Origin: F1-80-MAGs062 sp046345315
Lineage (GTDB): Bacteria; Planctomycetota; Planctomycetia; Planctomycetales; Planctomycetaceae
Assembly (NCBI GenBank): GCA_046345315.1
Contig: JBKDKA010000154.1
Location: 14,351-78,350 of the forward strand
Length of the DNA stretch: 64,000 nucleotides
Reading direction: 5' to 3'
Shown piece after piece: positions 1 to 9,526 of this stretch. Position numbers and translations under genes: made by a program. Below the pieces are notes generated by a model that saw nothing but the letters and a program-made list of their open reading frames with translations, was not told the origin of the DNA and searched no databases. Positions within the stretch are counted from its first letter, which is position 1; each line of letters begins with the position of its first letter.

Positions 1-1815
1 TTCAGTGTCATCGTTGTCGGCACGGGGCTGGCCGGTGGCGCCGCTGCGGCCTCTCTGGCGGAGCTTGGTTACGATGTGAAAGCCTTCTGTTTCCAGGACA
101 GTGCTCGGCGAGCCCACAGCATTGCGGCTCAGGGCGGGATCAACGGCGCCAAGAACTACGCCAATGACGGCGACAGCGTCTGGCGACTGTTTTACGACAC
201 TGTCAAAGGCGGTGACTACCGAGCTCGCGAAGCCAATGTTTACCGGCTGGCTCAGGTCAGCAACAACATTATCGATCAGTGCGTGGCTCAGGGTGTGCCT
301 TTTGCTCGTGAATACGGTGGCACGCTCGCGAATCGTTCGTTCGGTGGAGCTCAGGTTTCACGGACATTTTACTGCCGCGGTCAGACCGGGCAGCAGCTGC
401 TGCTGGGGGCTTATCAGGCTCTGATGCGTCAGGTTTCTCTTGGCCGAGTGAAAATGTTCGCTCGGCGGGAGATGATGGACCTGATCGTTATCGACGGTGT
501 GGCACGGGGAATCGTTGTCCGGAACATGGTTTCCGGTCAGTTTGAAGTGCACACTGCTGACGCCGTCTGTCTCTGCACCGGCGGTTACGGCAACGTCTAT
601 TACCTGTCGACGAATGCGAAGGGATGCAATGTCACGGCAGCATGGCGCTGTCATCGTCGTGGTGCGTACTTTGCGAATCCGTGTTACACGCAGATCCACC
701 CAACCTGCATTCCGGTGAGCGGTGACTATCAGTCGAAGCTGACTCTGATGAGTGAGAGTCTTCGAAACGACGGGCGGGTCTGGGTTCCGAAGAACGCTGG
801 CGACAAGCGAGCGGCATCCGATATTCCTGACGCGGATCGCGATTATTACCTCGAGCGTCGATATCCATCGTTCGGAAACCTCGTTCCACGAGATGTGGCA
901 TCGCGAGCTTCCAAGGAACGCTGTGACTCGGGATACGGAGTCGGTGAATCGGGACTTGCCGTCTTTCTGGACTTCCGTGACGCGATCAAGCGTGATGGCG
1001 AAGACGTGATTCGGAAGAAGTACGGCAATCTGTTTCACATGTACGAGAAGATCACTGCGGAGAATCCGTACCAGATGCCGATGCGGATCTACCCGGCCGT
1101 CCATTATACGATGGGTGGGCTGTGGGTGGATTACAATCTGATGAGCAACATCCCGGGGCTCTATGTTCTCGGAGAGGCAAACTTTTCCGACCACGGTGCG
1201 AACCGTCTGGGTGCAAGTGCTCTGATGCAGGGGTTGTCGGACGGTTACTTTGTCATCCCTTACACGATCGGCGATCATCTCGCGCAGGCGAAGCTCCCGA
1301 AGATTGCCGATGATCATCCGGCCTGTCTGCAGGTCAAGGCGGACGCCGAAAAGCGAATGAACGATCTGCTGAATGTTCGCGGACGTCGGTCAGTGGATTC
1401 ATTCCATCGTGATCTTGGTCACATCATGTGGGACTTCTGCGGCATGGCTCGCAGTCGCACCGGGCTGGAAGGGGCGATCGCAAAGATTCGAGACCTCCGC
1501 GAACAGTTCTGGAAAGATGTTCGCGTGCTCGGGTCCGGTCAGACGCTCAATCAGAGTCTGGAGATGGCTGGGCGAGTCGCTGACTTCATGGAGTTCGGTG
1601 AGCTGCTCGCGATGGATGCTCTCTATCGTGAAGAATCCTGCGGAGGTCACTTCCGTGAAGAGCATCAGACACCTGACGGCGAAGCAAAGCGTAATGACGC
1701 GGAATTCTCGTACGTTGCTGCGTGGGAATCGCATGGAGTCAGCAACGAGCCGACTCTTCACAAAGAACCACTGACCTTTGAAAATGTTCTGCCCTCAACG
1801 AGGAGTTACAAGTAA
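1..1815 (+). CDS. sdhA: Succinate dehydrogenase/fumarate reductase flavoprotein subunit, 5' truncated by window edge
   Basis: Catalytic flavoprotein that oxidises succinate to fumarate (or the reverse) on the inner face of the membrane and passes electrons to the iron-sulfur subunit. The reading frame is open from base 1, so the true start lies outside the window. The visible protein opens with the FAD dinucleotide motif VVGTGLAGG, and the FAD-attaching His lies in HSIAAQGG (His codon at 115-117). The HPT and active-site regions follow, ending at TAA 1813-1815. About 604 residues are visible, close to full length for the family. sdhB starts 2 bases after the stop, so the two are co-transcribed; a membrane anchor gene is probably upstream, outside the window. 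The sequence looks more like the Bacteroidetes/Chlorobi-type enzyme than the mitochondrial type, but the direction of reaction in vivo cannot be read from the sequence. Confidence 0.95.
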   Translation, partial: FSVIVVGTGLAGGAAAASLAELGYDVKAFCFQDSARRAHSIAAQGGINGAKNYANDGDSVWRLFYDTVKGGDYRAREANVYRLAQVSNNIIDQCVAQGVPFAREYGGTLANRSFGGAQVSRTFYCRGQTGQQLLLGAYQALMRQVSLGRVKMFARREMMDLIVIDGVARGIVVRNMVSGQFEVHTADAVCLCTGGYGNVYYLSTNAKGCNVTAAWRCHRRGAYFANPCYTQIHPTCIPVSGDYQSKLTLMSESLRNDGRVWVPKNAGDKRAASDIPDADRDYYLERRYPSFGNLVPRDVASRASKERCDSGYGVGESGLAVFLDFRDAIKRDGEDVIRKKYGNLFHMYEKITAENPYQMPMRIYPAVHYTMGGLWVDYNLMSNIPGLYVLGEANFSDHGANRLGASALMQGLSDGYFVIPYTIGDHLAQAKLPKIADDHPACLQVKADAEKRMNDLLNVRGRRSVDSFHRDLGHIMWDFCGMARSRTGLEGAIAKIRDLREQFWKDVRVLGSGQTLNQSLEMAGRVADFMEFGELLAMDALYREESCGGHFREEHQTPDGEAKRNDAEFSYVAAWESHGVSNEPTLHKEPLTFENVLPSTRSYK

Positions 1816-1817
1816 TC

Positions 1818-2582
1818 ATGAGTGGTGATGTACTGAACCTGACTCTTCGAGTGTGGCGACAGGCGGGTCCCGATGCGCGTGGCGGATTTCGGGATTATCA
1901 GCTGCAGGGCGTCAGCACGCACATGTCATTTCTGGAGATGCTCGACGTCCTGAACGAAAAGCTCAATCAGGCGGGCGAGGAACCGGTCGCGTTCGACCAT
2001 GACTGTCGCGAGGGAATCTGCGGCATGTGCAGCCTGATGATCAACGGTCAGGCACATGGCCCCGATCGTGGGACCACAACCTGCCAGCTTCACATGCGTC
2101 GTTTCCGAGATGGGGATACGATCGTCATCGAACCGTGGCGAGCGAGTGCGTTTCCGGTTCTGCGGGATCTGGTTGTCGACCGGTCTTCATTTGATCGCAT
2201 CATTCAGGCCGGAGGTTATGTTTCCGTCAACACCGGGAATGCTCCGGACGGAAACGCCATCCCGGTCCCGGGGCATCGTCAGGAACTGGCGATGGATGCA
2301 GCGTCCTGCATCGGATGCGGGGCCTGTGTGGCAGCCTGCAAGAATGCGAGTGCGATGCTGTTTGTTTCGGCCAAGGTTTCGCAGCTGGCGATTCTCCCAC
2401 AGGGACAGCCGGAACGAACCACTCGAGTTCTCCGCATGGTGGCTCAGATGGACAAAGAAGGTTTCGGATCCTGCACGAACACTTCCGAATGCGAGGCGGC
2501 CTGTCCGGCAGAAATTTCGGTGTCGAACATATCTCGACTGAATCGCGAATATGTTCGAGCCGTTCTGACCGCGGAAGCGTGA
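1818..2582 (+). CDS. sdhB: Succinate dehydrogenase/fumarate reductase iron-sulfur subunit
   Basis: Electron-transfer subunit between the SdhA flavin and the quinone site. The 254-residue protein has an N-terminal [2Fe-2S] ferredoxin domain with Cys63, Cys68, Cys71 and Cys89 (C-x4-C-x2-C-x17-C). The C-terminal domain has CIGCGACVAAC (Cys164, 167, 170, 174) and CTNTSECEAAC (Cys219, 225, 229), which together give the [4Fe-4S] and [3Fe-4S] centres. All expected ligands are present. The ATG lies 2 bases after the sdhA stop, so translation is probably coupled. No further sdh gene follows; the downstream DNA is repeat-rich and non-coding. Confidence 0.95.
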   Translation: MSGDVLNLTLRVWRQAGPDARGGFRDYQLQGVSTHMSFLEMLDVLNEKLNQAGEEPVAFDHDCREGICGMCSLMINGQAHGPDRGTTTCQLHMRRFRDGDTIVIEPWRASAFPVLRDLVVDRSSFDRIIQAGGYVSVNTGNAPDGNAIPVPGHRQELAMDAASCIGCGACVAACKNASAMLFVSAKVSQLAILPQGQPERTTRVLRMVAQMDKEGFGSCTNTSECEAACPAEISVSNISRLNREYVRAVLTAEA

Positions 2583-3345
2583 TGAAATTCTGAAATGATG
2601 GACGACGAAGGACGATTCCTGCGTGCCTTTGTCGATGGCAGTGCAGTTGGAGCGGCTCGGCGGGAGAATCGAGCACCCGATCCTGAATTCTGTTCCCCAA
2701 CCCCTGTTCGCCGTTCATGGATTCTTTACCACGAAGGACACGAAGAGCACAAAGGGTTTTGTTGGAGCCTGGGATCAGATTGATTCGGTCTGTTTTTTTT
2801 CCGCATCGAATGAAAGGTTTCTCGAAGGGAGCCTGGCAGTCGCGGAAACCGAGATCCTCCCGATCTTCACCCCTGTTCACTGCTCTCCGATCAGTCTTCG
2901 TGAACTTCGTGTTAAAGATTCATGGGTTTACCAAAACGGCTTGGCAGGGTTTTCTCAATCCTCTTGCCTGCTCACAGATTCGGGACAAGTGACAGCGGCT
3001 CGGCAGGAGCCTCGCAATCCCTGTTCCCTCATCCCTGCTCGCCGTTCCCCGATTTCTTTACCACGAAGGACACGAAGAGCACAAAGGGTTTTGTTGTAGC
3101 CTGAGATGAAATTGATTGGTAGTGTTTGGTCTTCGTGAGCTTCGTGGTGAAAACTTATGGGTTTACCAAAACAGCTTGCAGGGTTTTCTCAATCCTCTTA
3201 CCTGCTCACTGATCCGGGACAAGTGACAGCGGCTTGGCAGGAGCCTCGCCCTCCCGAAATCGCAGATCTTCCCAATCCTCAATCCTCAATCCTCAATCCT
3301 CAATCCTGTTCCCCGTTCCCCGTTCCCCGTTCCCTGTTCGTTCAT
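2583..3345. repeat. Gene-free block of degenerate dispersed repeats
   Basis: About 760 bases without a credible gene. A 40-base stretch beginning TTTACCACGAAGGACACGAA occurs at 2725-2764 and again at 3057-3096, with related sequence continuing on both sides. A second block (2894-3016) recurs at 3129-3249 with small differences; both copies run from GTCTTCGTGARCTTCGTG through a GGGACAAGTGACAGCGGC core to GGCAGGAGCCTCGC. The end of that block is the reverse complement of the palindromic element at 14153-14229. The tract ends in heptamer repeats of AATCCTC and then CCCCGTT (about 3275-3341). Short open frames across it translate the repeat (KDTKSTKG, RRTRRAQR) and are not genes. Confidence 0.85.
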
Positions 3346-3347
3346 CG

Positions 3348-4766
3348 CTACTGGCCTGAATCAGCTCGCTTGATCAGGAACAACTGCCGTGTGGCCTGGT
3401 CATCAGGCGCGAGTGCCGTTGTCAGCACTGCTGTGCCGGAACGATTCCATGCGGGGGCGGGGTCAATCCTGAGTTCGCCCGCTCGCCATGGGCCGCGTAG
3501 AAGTGGCCCACCGGAGACTGATCGCCCTTCAGCCATGTGGTAGAACAGATAGAGATTATTCGGGCCGGCACTGTAACCGTTGACGAGCCATTTTCGGTCC
3601 GGGCTGAGTGCGATATCGCCACCCGGATTGACGAATGTTTCCGGAGCTCCGATCGTCGAAACGAACCGCTGCTGCACCACATCGTAAACGGCCTGACGTG
3701 TTCCCTGCCTGCCGATCATCTGTTCGTCATTGAGCCATTCCGGATGACCTCCGAAGTGATCTTTGAGCATTGTCAGTTCGGAGCCGTCCGGGCGAATCGT
3801 GAACGGGATGTCGACGCGAAGCGTTTTGTGTTCAAACTCACCACGACAGAAGAAGAACAGTCGTTTCCCACCGGGGCTCCAGAGTGTGTGATTGATGAAC
3901 AGATCGATCTGATCGATATCTGACCTGATCGTACGGATGACATCTGCAAGCTGCCGGTAGCTGAAGATGAGCTGCTGTTCCCCCGTCCGGGAATCGACCA
4001 CGAAGACGCCGTCGCGGTCGGGATGTTTCTGATCAGATGTCGGATCGACTGCGCCTGGATAGCCTGTGACCGGACGCAGGCGAGCAAGTCGTCCGTAGTT
4101 GATGGCGGCAAAATGATTTCCCACAGGACAGACACCGCTGTTCGCGATCTCATTCTCAGATGAGCGATAGACCTGCAGACGTTTTCCAGCGACCTGTCCG
4201 GAATCACCAGCGGGTGTTGAAATCTCCATCAGAACCGTCATCAGATCGCCCGACTCCGGATCGCGATCATTGAAGAAAAACTGCGACTCCGGTGAGGATG
4301 GGTTCCAGTAGAACATGGTCCCCTGCTGAAAATTCCAGGCGTATGTGCGATCGACGACTGTTTCCCTGTACTGATTGTTGCAGTCGAGCAGAACGATCTC
4401 GGCTGCCTCTGACGCGGTCGGCATTCGATCGTGAAACGGTGTTCGAAGACAGACAATCCATCGCTCTGATGCGTTCCATGGGATCGTCTGAACATGACCG
4501 ATGTAACCGAAGAAATGGTGACGTGGTCCGTGGGTAATCTGCTGAAACGAAGCGCGGTCATCAGCCATGGCCGCACTCTGAATCGAGATATCCACAAATC
4601 TGGCAGGATCAGCGCCGGAAAAGCCGACAGCGACAAGAGCAACGATCTGCAGGAATGTGATTCTGATCAATTGAGGGTTCTTTTTTCGCAGATTTTGTGA
4701 TCCGACTGTTATTCCGTGAGCGTTGAGTGGCACACTGCAGCGGCTCAGTTCTTCCGAGATCATCAT
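3348..4766 (-). CDS. Exported beta-propeller (TolB/WD40-like) protein of unknown function
   Basis: A 472-residue protein rich in short beta strands and aromatic, Asp and Gly turns (for example LWSPGGKRLFFFCRGEFEH, LSPDRKWLVNGY and IRPDGSELTML), the pattern of TolB/WD40-like propeller blades. A hydrophobic stretch after a basic cluster (RKKNPQLIRITFLQIVALVAVGF, about residues 27-49) looks like a signal peptide. It lies unusually far from the first Met, so the true start may be a downstream non-ATG codon. No catalytic motif is recognised. Oligogalacturonate-lyase-type propellers are one possibility, but I cannot support it. It is divergently oriented from the nfeD-like operon, with 212 bases between. 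Confidence 0.75.
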   Translation of the reverse strand: MMISEELSRCSVPLNAHGITVGSQNLRKKNPQLIRITFLQIVALVAVGFSGADPARFVDISIQSAAMADDRASFQQITHGPRHHFFGYIGHVQTIPWNASERWIVCLRTPFHDRMPTASEAAEIVLLDCNNQYRETVVDRTYAWNFQQGTMFYWNPSSPESQFFFNDRDPESGDLMTVLMEISTPAGDSGQVAGKRLQVYRSSENEIANSGVCPVGNHFAAINYGRLARLRPVTGYPGAVDPTSDQKHPDRDGVFVVDSRTGEQQLIFSYRQLADVIRTIRSDIDQIDLFINHTLWSPGGKRLFFFCRGEFEHKTLRVDIPFTIRPDGSELTMLKDHFGGHPEWLNDEQMIGRQGTRQAVYDVVQQRFVSTIGAPETFVNPGGDIALSPDRKWLVNGYSAGPNNLYLFYHMAEGRSVSGGPLLRGPWRAGELRIDPAPAWNRSGTAVLTTALAPDDQATRQLFLIKRADSGQ

Positions 4767-4978
4767 TGGAATCTCCTGACGGAGCCATCAGACTCAGAGT
4801 CGGCGAAGAGCCGCAGAGACCTGCTCACCGATGCGGACGCCGGACGCTCGACGTTGTGAGACGTTCCGCAGGCGTCTATGATGCCGGTACCGAGATTTTG
4901 TAAGGGCAGGATAATCGAAACTCTGTCGGTAAAAAGTCCGTCTCCGCAGAATTCGGTCATGCTGCATCTCAGCCGACT

Positions 4979-7420
4979 ATGACAGTAATTTTCAGACTCA
5001 CAGCAATCTGCATTTCATTGCTGATGGGCGATTCTCTGACCAGTTCATCAGAATTGTTCGCACAGAATCCTCCGGCGGCAGAGACGCAGCCAACGCAGAC
5101 GGATGGAACCGTCGACAGTGCACCGGCGTCCGAAAAGCTGATCGGAACGAGCGAGACACCTGATACGGCCCAGCCTGAGGCTGAACGGGCGGAGGCTGAA
5201 ACAGCAGATGCTGAAACGGTGCCCAATCAAGCTCCGGCACCAACTCGCCCTATTGGTCAGATGGTGACCATCACCAGTCCGATCGACGATCAGCTGGTCA
5301 GTGAAGTCAGCGGTGCTGCTCGTCGACTGCAGGCTCAGGCGGAGCGAGAAGAACGTCCGGCTTATCTGATTCTGGAGCTGACTCCCGGCAGCAGTCGTTT
5401 CGGACAAGTCAGCGATCTGGTGAAGATTCTGACGTCGTCGTCACTGTCGAAAGTTCGTCTGATTGCGTGGATTCCGGAACCTGTCGACGGACTCAACGGA
5501 GTGCTCGCTCTGGCGTGTCATGAGATAGTCATGCATCCGGACGCATCGCTCGGCGACTTCGGCCGTGGAAGTTCCCTCGCCGAAGATGAACAGCAGTTTG
5601 TTCTGAGCCTTGCGGATCGTCGGAGAAACATCCGGCTGTCGCGAGGAATCGTTCGCGCGATGGTGTCACCTGAGACAACACTGGTTCGAATTACCGTCGA
5701 GAATCCGGAGGGAAAGCCTGAGAAGCGATTCGTAACCTCTGCGGAACTTCAGGGCATACTGGATGACAAGGGAGTTGTCTCCGAATCGGAAACGATCAAG
5801 GAACCCGGAGCGCCGGGAGTGTTCTTCGGAGCAGACTCACTTCGTTCCGGCTTTCTGGTTTCGGCAACCTGCAATGACCGTCAGGAACTTCTGGCACTGT
5901 ACTCGCTTCCGCTGGAAGCCATGCGAGAAGGAACGAATCGCGGACCGGTGAATGCTCGCGTGATCCAGATTCGAGACATGATCGAACCCGTGCTCGGGGA
6001 CTTCGTGATTCGTGAAACACAGAAGGCTGTGAGTGAGGGAGTAAACCTGCTGATCTATGAGATTGACTCGCCGGGCGGTTTTCTTCAGACCAGCGAAGAA
6101 TTGGCTCTTGCGATCTCAGAACTGGATCCAAAGAAGGTCACTACGGTTGCGTGGATCCGAAAAGAGGCCATCAGTGGCGCAGCAGTGACTGCTCTCGCGT
6201 GCGACCAGATCATTATGCATCCGGAAGCAAAGATTGGTGACGCAGGGGTCATTCAGGAGACTTCTGAGGGCGGGGCATTCGAACGAGCTGAAGAGAAGAT
6301 CGTCAGTCCGTTTCTGCTGTTTATGGGTGATCTGGCAAAACGTAAGAATCGTCCACCCGCCCTGCTGCAGGCGATGATCGACAAGGATCTGGAAGTCTTC
6401 GAAGTCACGAACAGGAAGACCGGCAAGGTCACCTGGATGTCTCAGTTCGAAATCGATGAATCCGGGGATGAATGGGTTCGTGGTCCTCTGGTGCCTGAAT
6501 CGCGTGTCGGCATCCTGCTGACGCTGAATGGTGTTCGAGCTCACGAACTGGGACTGGCCGAAGCTCCGTGCCGCGATTTCGGTGAGCTGCGAGTTCGACT
6601 GGGAATCGCCGAGCAGATGGATCTTGCTCCGCGTGAACGCACCTGGGTCGACACGCTGGTCTTCTTCCTCAACACCAGTTTCGGCTCCTTCGTTCTGGTC
6701 TCGCTCGCCATTATTGCGATCTACCTCGAACTTCACCTGCCATCGGGATTCTTTGGAATTCTGTCGGCAGTGCTGTTTGCTGTTTACTTCTGGAGCCGTT
6801 TTCTCGGTGGAACTGCCGGTTCGCTCGAACTGATTCTTTTCCTGCTGGGCATTGTCTTTCTGGCCACGGAGTTGTATCTGATCCCCGGATTCGGGGTATT
6901 TGGAGTTTCCGGGATTCTGCTGATTCTTGGCTCGCTGGTCATGGCCAGTCACACATTTGCGGGCATGTCAGCGGGAGAACGGTTCGAGGAATCGCTGGGA
7001 AGTCTGGGTGCACTGGCTGGCGCCGTCGTCACAGTCATCATTGTGGCCGTGGTGATGAATCGATTTCTGCCGACGATCCCGTTTCTGAACCGGCTCATCC
7101 TGACGCCGCCGGGTTATGCACCGGTTGATGAGAGTGCTCCACGGCTGAAGCCTTCGCTGATTGCTGAGTCGCCGGTCAGAAGCATTGAGATCGGTGCGAA
7201 GGGCAGCGCTGCATCGGTGCTGAGACCGGCTGGCAAAGCCATGTTCGGTGTTCAGCTGATGGATGTGGTCAGTGAAGGAGGTTTTATTGACGCGGGAACC
7301 GCCGTGGAAGTCGTTCAGGTATCCGGGAATCGGATTGTCGTTCGCAGTGCGGAAGACTTTTCGACATCATCCGGTCCATCCGATGAGCCTGTTGAACCGT
7401 CGGACGGATTCACCACCTGA
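4979..7420 (+). CDS. NfeD-family membrane serine protease with two ClpP-like domains, the first degenerate
   Basis: An 813-residue protein with a signal peptide (FRLTAICISLLMG), an Ala/Glu/Pro-rich linker to about residue 95, two successive ClpP/crotonase-fold domains, four or five C-terminal membrane helices (about residues 560-690), and an NfeD OB-fold (GKAMFGVQLMDVVSEGGFI). The second ClpP-like domain has DSPGG and the candidate nucleophile Ser399 in ISGAAVTALAC, with Lys440 41 residues later. That spacing matches the Ser-Lys dyad I recall for archaeal NfeD protease PH1510. The first domain aligns well (LNGVLALACHEIVMHPDASLGD) but has Gly and Ala at the dyad positions. Family members cleave membrane-associated substrates such as stomatin-like proteins; no stomatin gene is adjacent here. 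It heads an operon with two VWA genes, the next one starting 12 bases later. Confidence 0.85.
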   Translation: MTVIFRLTAICISLLMGDSLTSSSELFAQNPPAAETQPTQTDGTVDSAPASEKLIGTSETPDTAQPEAERAEAETADAETVPNQAPAPTRPIGQMVTITSPIDDQLVSEVSGAARRLQAQAEREERPAYLILELTPGSSRFGQVSDLVKILTSSSLSKVRLIAWIPEPVDGLNGVLALACHEIVMHPDASLGDFGRGSSLAEDEQQFVLSLADRRRNIRLSRGIVRAMVSPETTLVRITVENPEGKPEKRFVTSAELQGILDDKGVVSESETIKEPGAPGVFFGADSLRSGFLVSATCNDRQELLALYSLPLEAMREGTNRGPVNARVIQIRDMIEPVLGDFVIRETQKAVSEGVNLLIYEIDSPGGFLQTSEELALAISELDPKKVTTVAWIRKEAISGAAVTALACDQIIMHPEAKIGDAGVIQETSEGGAFERAEEKIVSPFLLFMGDLAKRKNRPPALLQAMIDKDLEVFEVTNRKTGKVTWMSQFEIDESGDEWVRGPLVPESRVGILLTLNGVRAHELGLAEAPCRDFGELRVRLGIAEQMDLAPRERTWVDTLVFFLNTSFGSFVLVSLAIIAIYLELHLPSGFFGILSAVLFAVYFWSRFLGGTAGSLELILFLLGIVFLATELYLIPGFGVFGVSGILLILGSLVMASHTFAGMSAGERFEESLGSLGALAGAVVTVIIVAVVMNRFLPTIPFLNRLILTPPGYAPVDESAPRLKPSLIAESPVRSIEIGAKGSAASVLRPAGKAMFGVQLMDVVSEGGFIDAGTAVEVVQVSGNRIVVRSAEDFSTSSGPSDEPVEPSDGFTT

Positions 7421-7432
7421 AGACTCGGTGTC

Positions 7433-9526
7433 ATGACGTTCCTGCAGCCCATTCTTTTGCTGGCCCTGCCATTCATCGCGATGCCGATTGTCATCCATCT
7501 GATGAATCAGAGTCGGTATCGGACCGTCCACTGGGCAGCCACGATGTTCCTGCTGCAGGCTCGGCGGATGGCACGCGGCATGGCAAAGCTGCGTTACTGG
7601 CTGGTCCTTGCGGCTCGAACCCTGGCGGTTGCCGGACTCATTTTCGCAGTCAGTCGTCCGATGGCAGGCGGCTGGGTCGGATGGACGACCGGAGCAATTC
7701 CGGATCAGACGATCATCGTACTGGACCAGTCGGCAAGCATGGAGTTTCGTTCTGCAACCGGTTCCGCCGTTTCACGTCGCGAAGCGTCACTGCGAAAGTT
7801 GTCGGAACTACTGAGCGATCTCGGAGGGCAATCGGAACTGATTCTTTTTGACGGAGCGACAAATCGGCATCGTCAACTGACTCGCCCTGAGGATCTGCTT
7901 GAGATTCCGGACGTCAGTGCAACATCGACGACCACCGACATGCCATCGCTGCTTCGAAGTGTTGCTGATTTTGTTTCTGCGCAGGAACCGGGCCGAACGG
8001 ATATCTGGGTCTGTTCGGATCTTCAGACGGGTGACTGGAATCCGGACAGTGGCCTGTGGCAGACAATCCGTTCCCGGTTTCGAGGTCTGAGTGGTCTTCG
8101 TTTCTGTTTTCTGACCTGGACTTACGATGCTGGTGCTCCGCCGGGTCCATCATCAGAGGCGGCGACTCAGAATTTTGCCGTGACGGCTCAGGGTGTGCAT
8201 CGAAGAGAAACGGAACATGGAGCGGAACTGGTGATGGATCTGCGTATCCTGAAGACGAGATCTTCGGTGAACAGTTCCGAAGGGATTCCGCCGGACAATC
8301 AAGACGAACCTGTTGTGCGGCTGCCTGTCAGCTTTGTGATCAACGGGGCTCGAACGGTGACGGAACTGGATGTGAGCGGAAACCAGCTGATCCGGAATGG
8401 CCATACCGTGCCTCTCGATCAGGAACTCAAGCAGGGGGCGGGAACCGTGGAGCTTCCGGCAGACCTCTGCCCGTCCGATAATCGGTGGAATTTCGTTTTC
8501 GAAGAGACTGCACATCAGAAAGTTCTGATCGTGGCGGAGAATCCGGAAGTCCGCGACATCCTGCGGATCGCTGCGACAGCGTCCGTTGACGGAAGAACTC
8601 AGTGTGAATCCGTCAGCGTGACGGCTGACGAGATGACCGAAGAAAATCTGGCCGGTGGATCGCTGGTGCTCTGGCAGGGCGCACTGCCCAGGGAGACTCA
8701 GAGTGTTCTGCTGCATAAGTTCGTTGCAGCGGGAGGCAGTCTGTTCTTCTTTCCGTCGGAGTCGTCTTCCGATGCGGCATCATCCAATGCAAACTCATTC
8801 GGACTTCGCTGGTCAGAATGGAAACAGGCTGACAACGACAATTCTTTCTGGTCGGCAATTCGCTGGAAAGCCGACGATGACGTACTGGCCAGTTCCCGAA
8901 GCGGCACACCGCTCCCCGTTGACCAGTTGCGCATTCAGAAGTACAGCCGCATCGAAGCCCAAGCCGTCACACCACTGCTTCAGATTGATGATAATCGCAC
9001 ACTCATCGGCCGGATGCATTCGAACCAAGGGGGAGTCTGGTTCTGTTCCACACTGCCTCTGGCGACGCATTCCAACATGACAGACAATGGAGTCATCCTC
9101 TACGTGATGATTCAGCGAGCTCTGGCGCGGGGAGCGGCTTCGACGGGTGGCACTCGAACCACAGAGTGTCGATACACAGAAGAACTGCAATCGGAACCGT
9201 GGCAGCCGCTGGATGAACATTCCCGACTGATACCAGCATCCCGCCGATCACTGCTCGATGGACTCTACCGTTCTGATCGGCATCTGATTGCGCTCAATCG
9301 CCCGACGTCAGAAGATCTGCACGAGACGGTTTCCCGCGAAAAGCTGAGTCAGCTGATGGATGGTCTCGACTGGAAAAAGATTGACGGGCAGTCGACGGGC
9401 GAATCAGCACTTGTGAGTGAGGTCTGGCGAATGTTTCTGGTGCTGATGATTGCCGCTCTGCTGCTCGAAGCTGTGCTTTGTCTTCCGGAACCATCCAGAT
9501 CTTCGAAGACGGTCGGGCTGTCATGA
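7433..9526 (+). CDS. BatA-like membrane protein with von Willebrand factor A domain
   Basis: A 697-residue protein. The N-terminus (FLQPILLLALPFIAMPIVIH, then a second helix LRYWLVLAARTLAVAGLIF) is the paired-helix anchor of the BatA N-terminal family. A VWA domain follows, with a complete MIDAS start DQSAS (residues 98-102). A second extended domain and a C-terminal hydrophobic helix (RMFLVLMIAALLLEAVLCL) complete it. Such proteins usually occur with MoxR ATPases and DUF58 proteins and are thought to assemble or regulate envelope complexes. Here the neighbours are the NfeD-type protease upstream (12-base gap) and a second VWA protein downstream that overlaps by 4 bases (ATGA). A moxR gene does exist in the window, but 10 kb away on the other strand. 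Confidence 0.85.
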   Translation: MTFLQPILLLALPFIAMPIVIHLMNQSRYRTVHWAATMFLLQARRMARGMAKLRYWLVLAARTLAVAGLIFAVSRPMAGGWVGWTTGAIPDQTIIVLDQSASMEFRSATGSAVSRREASLRKLSELLSDLGGQSELILFDGATNRHRQLTRPEDLLEIPDVSATSTTTDMPSLLRSVADFVSAQEPGRTDIWVCSDLQTGDWNPDSGLWQTIRSRFRGLSGLRFCFLTWTYDAGAPPGPSSEAATQNFAVTAQGVHRRETEHGAELVMDLRILKTRSSVNSSEGIPPDNQDEPVVRLPVSFVINGARTVTELDVSGNQLIRNGHTVPLDQELKQGAGTVELPADLCPSDNRWNFVFEETAHQKVLIVAENPEVRDILRIAATASVDGRTQCESVSVTADEMTEENLAGGSLVLWQGALPRETQSVLLHKFVAAGGSLFFFPSESSSDAASSNANSFGLRWSEWKQADNDNSFWSAIRWKADDDVLASSRSGTPLPVDQLRIQKYSRIEAQAVTPLLQIDDNRTLIGRMHSNQGGVWFCSTLPLATHSNMTDNGVILYVMIQRALARGAASTGGTRTTECRYTEELQSEPWQPLDEHSRLIPASRRSLLDGLYRSDRHLIALNRPTSEDLHETVSREKLSQLMDGLDWKKIDGQSTGESALVSEVWRMFLVLMIAALLLEAVLCLPEPSRSSKTVGLS

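Noticed and set aside
358..1317. 319-residue - strand frame
   Set aside because: Antisense to sdhA; no family resemblance.
2623..3099. Small protein-like frames containing KDTKSTKG or RRTRRAQR
   Set aside because: They translate the ACCACGAAGGACACGAAGAG repeat and recur wherever that repeat occurs.
3275..3345. Possible CRISPR-like tandem array
   Set aside because: The units are 7 bases with no spacers; this is simple-sequence repetition.
3348..4766. Oligogalacturonate lyase
   Set aside because: Propeller-like, but I could not locate the metal-binding His pattern needed to support it.
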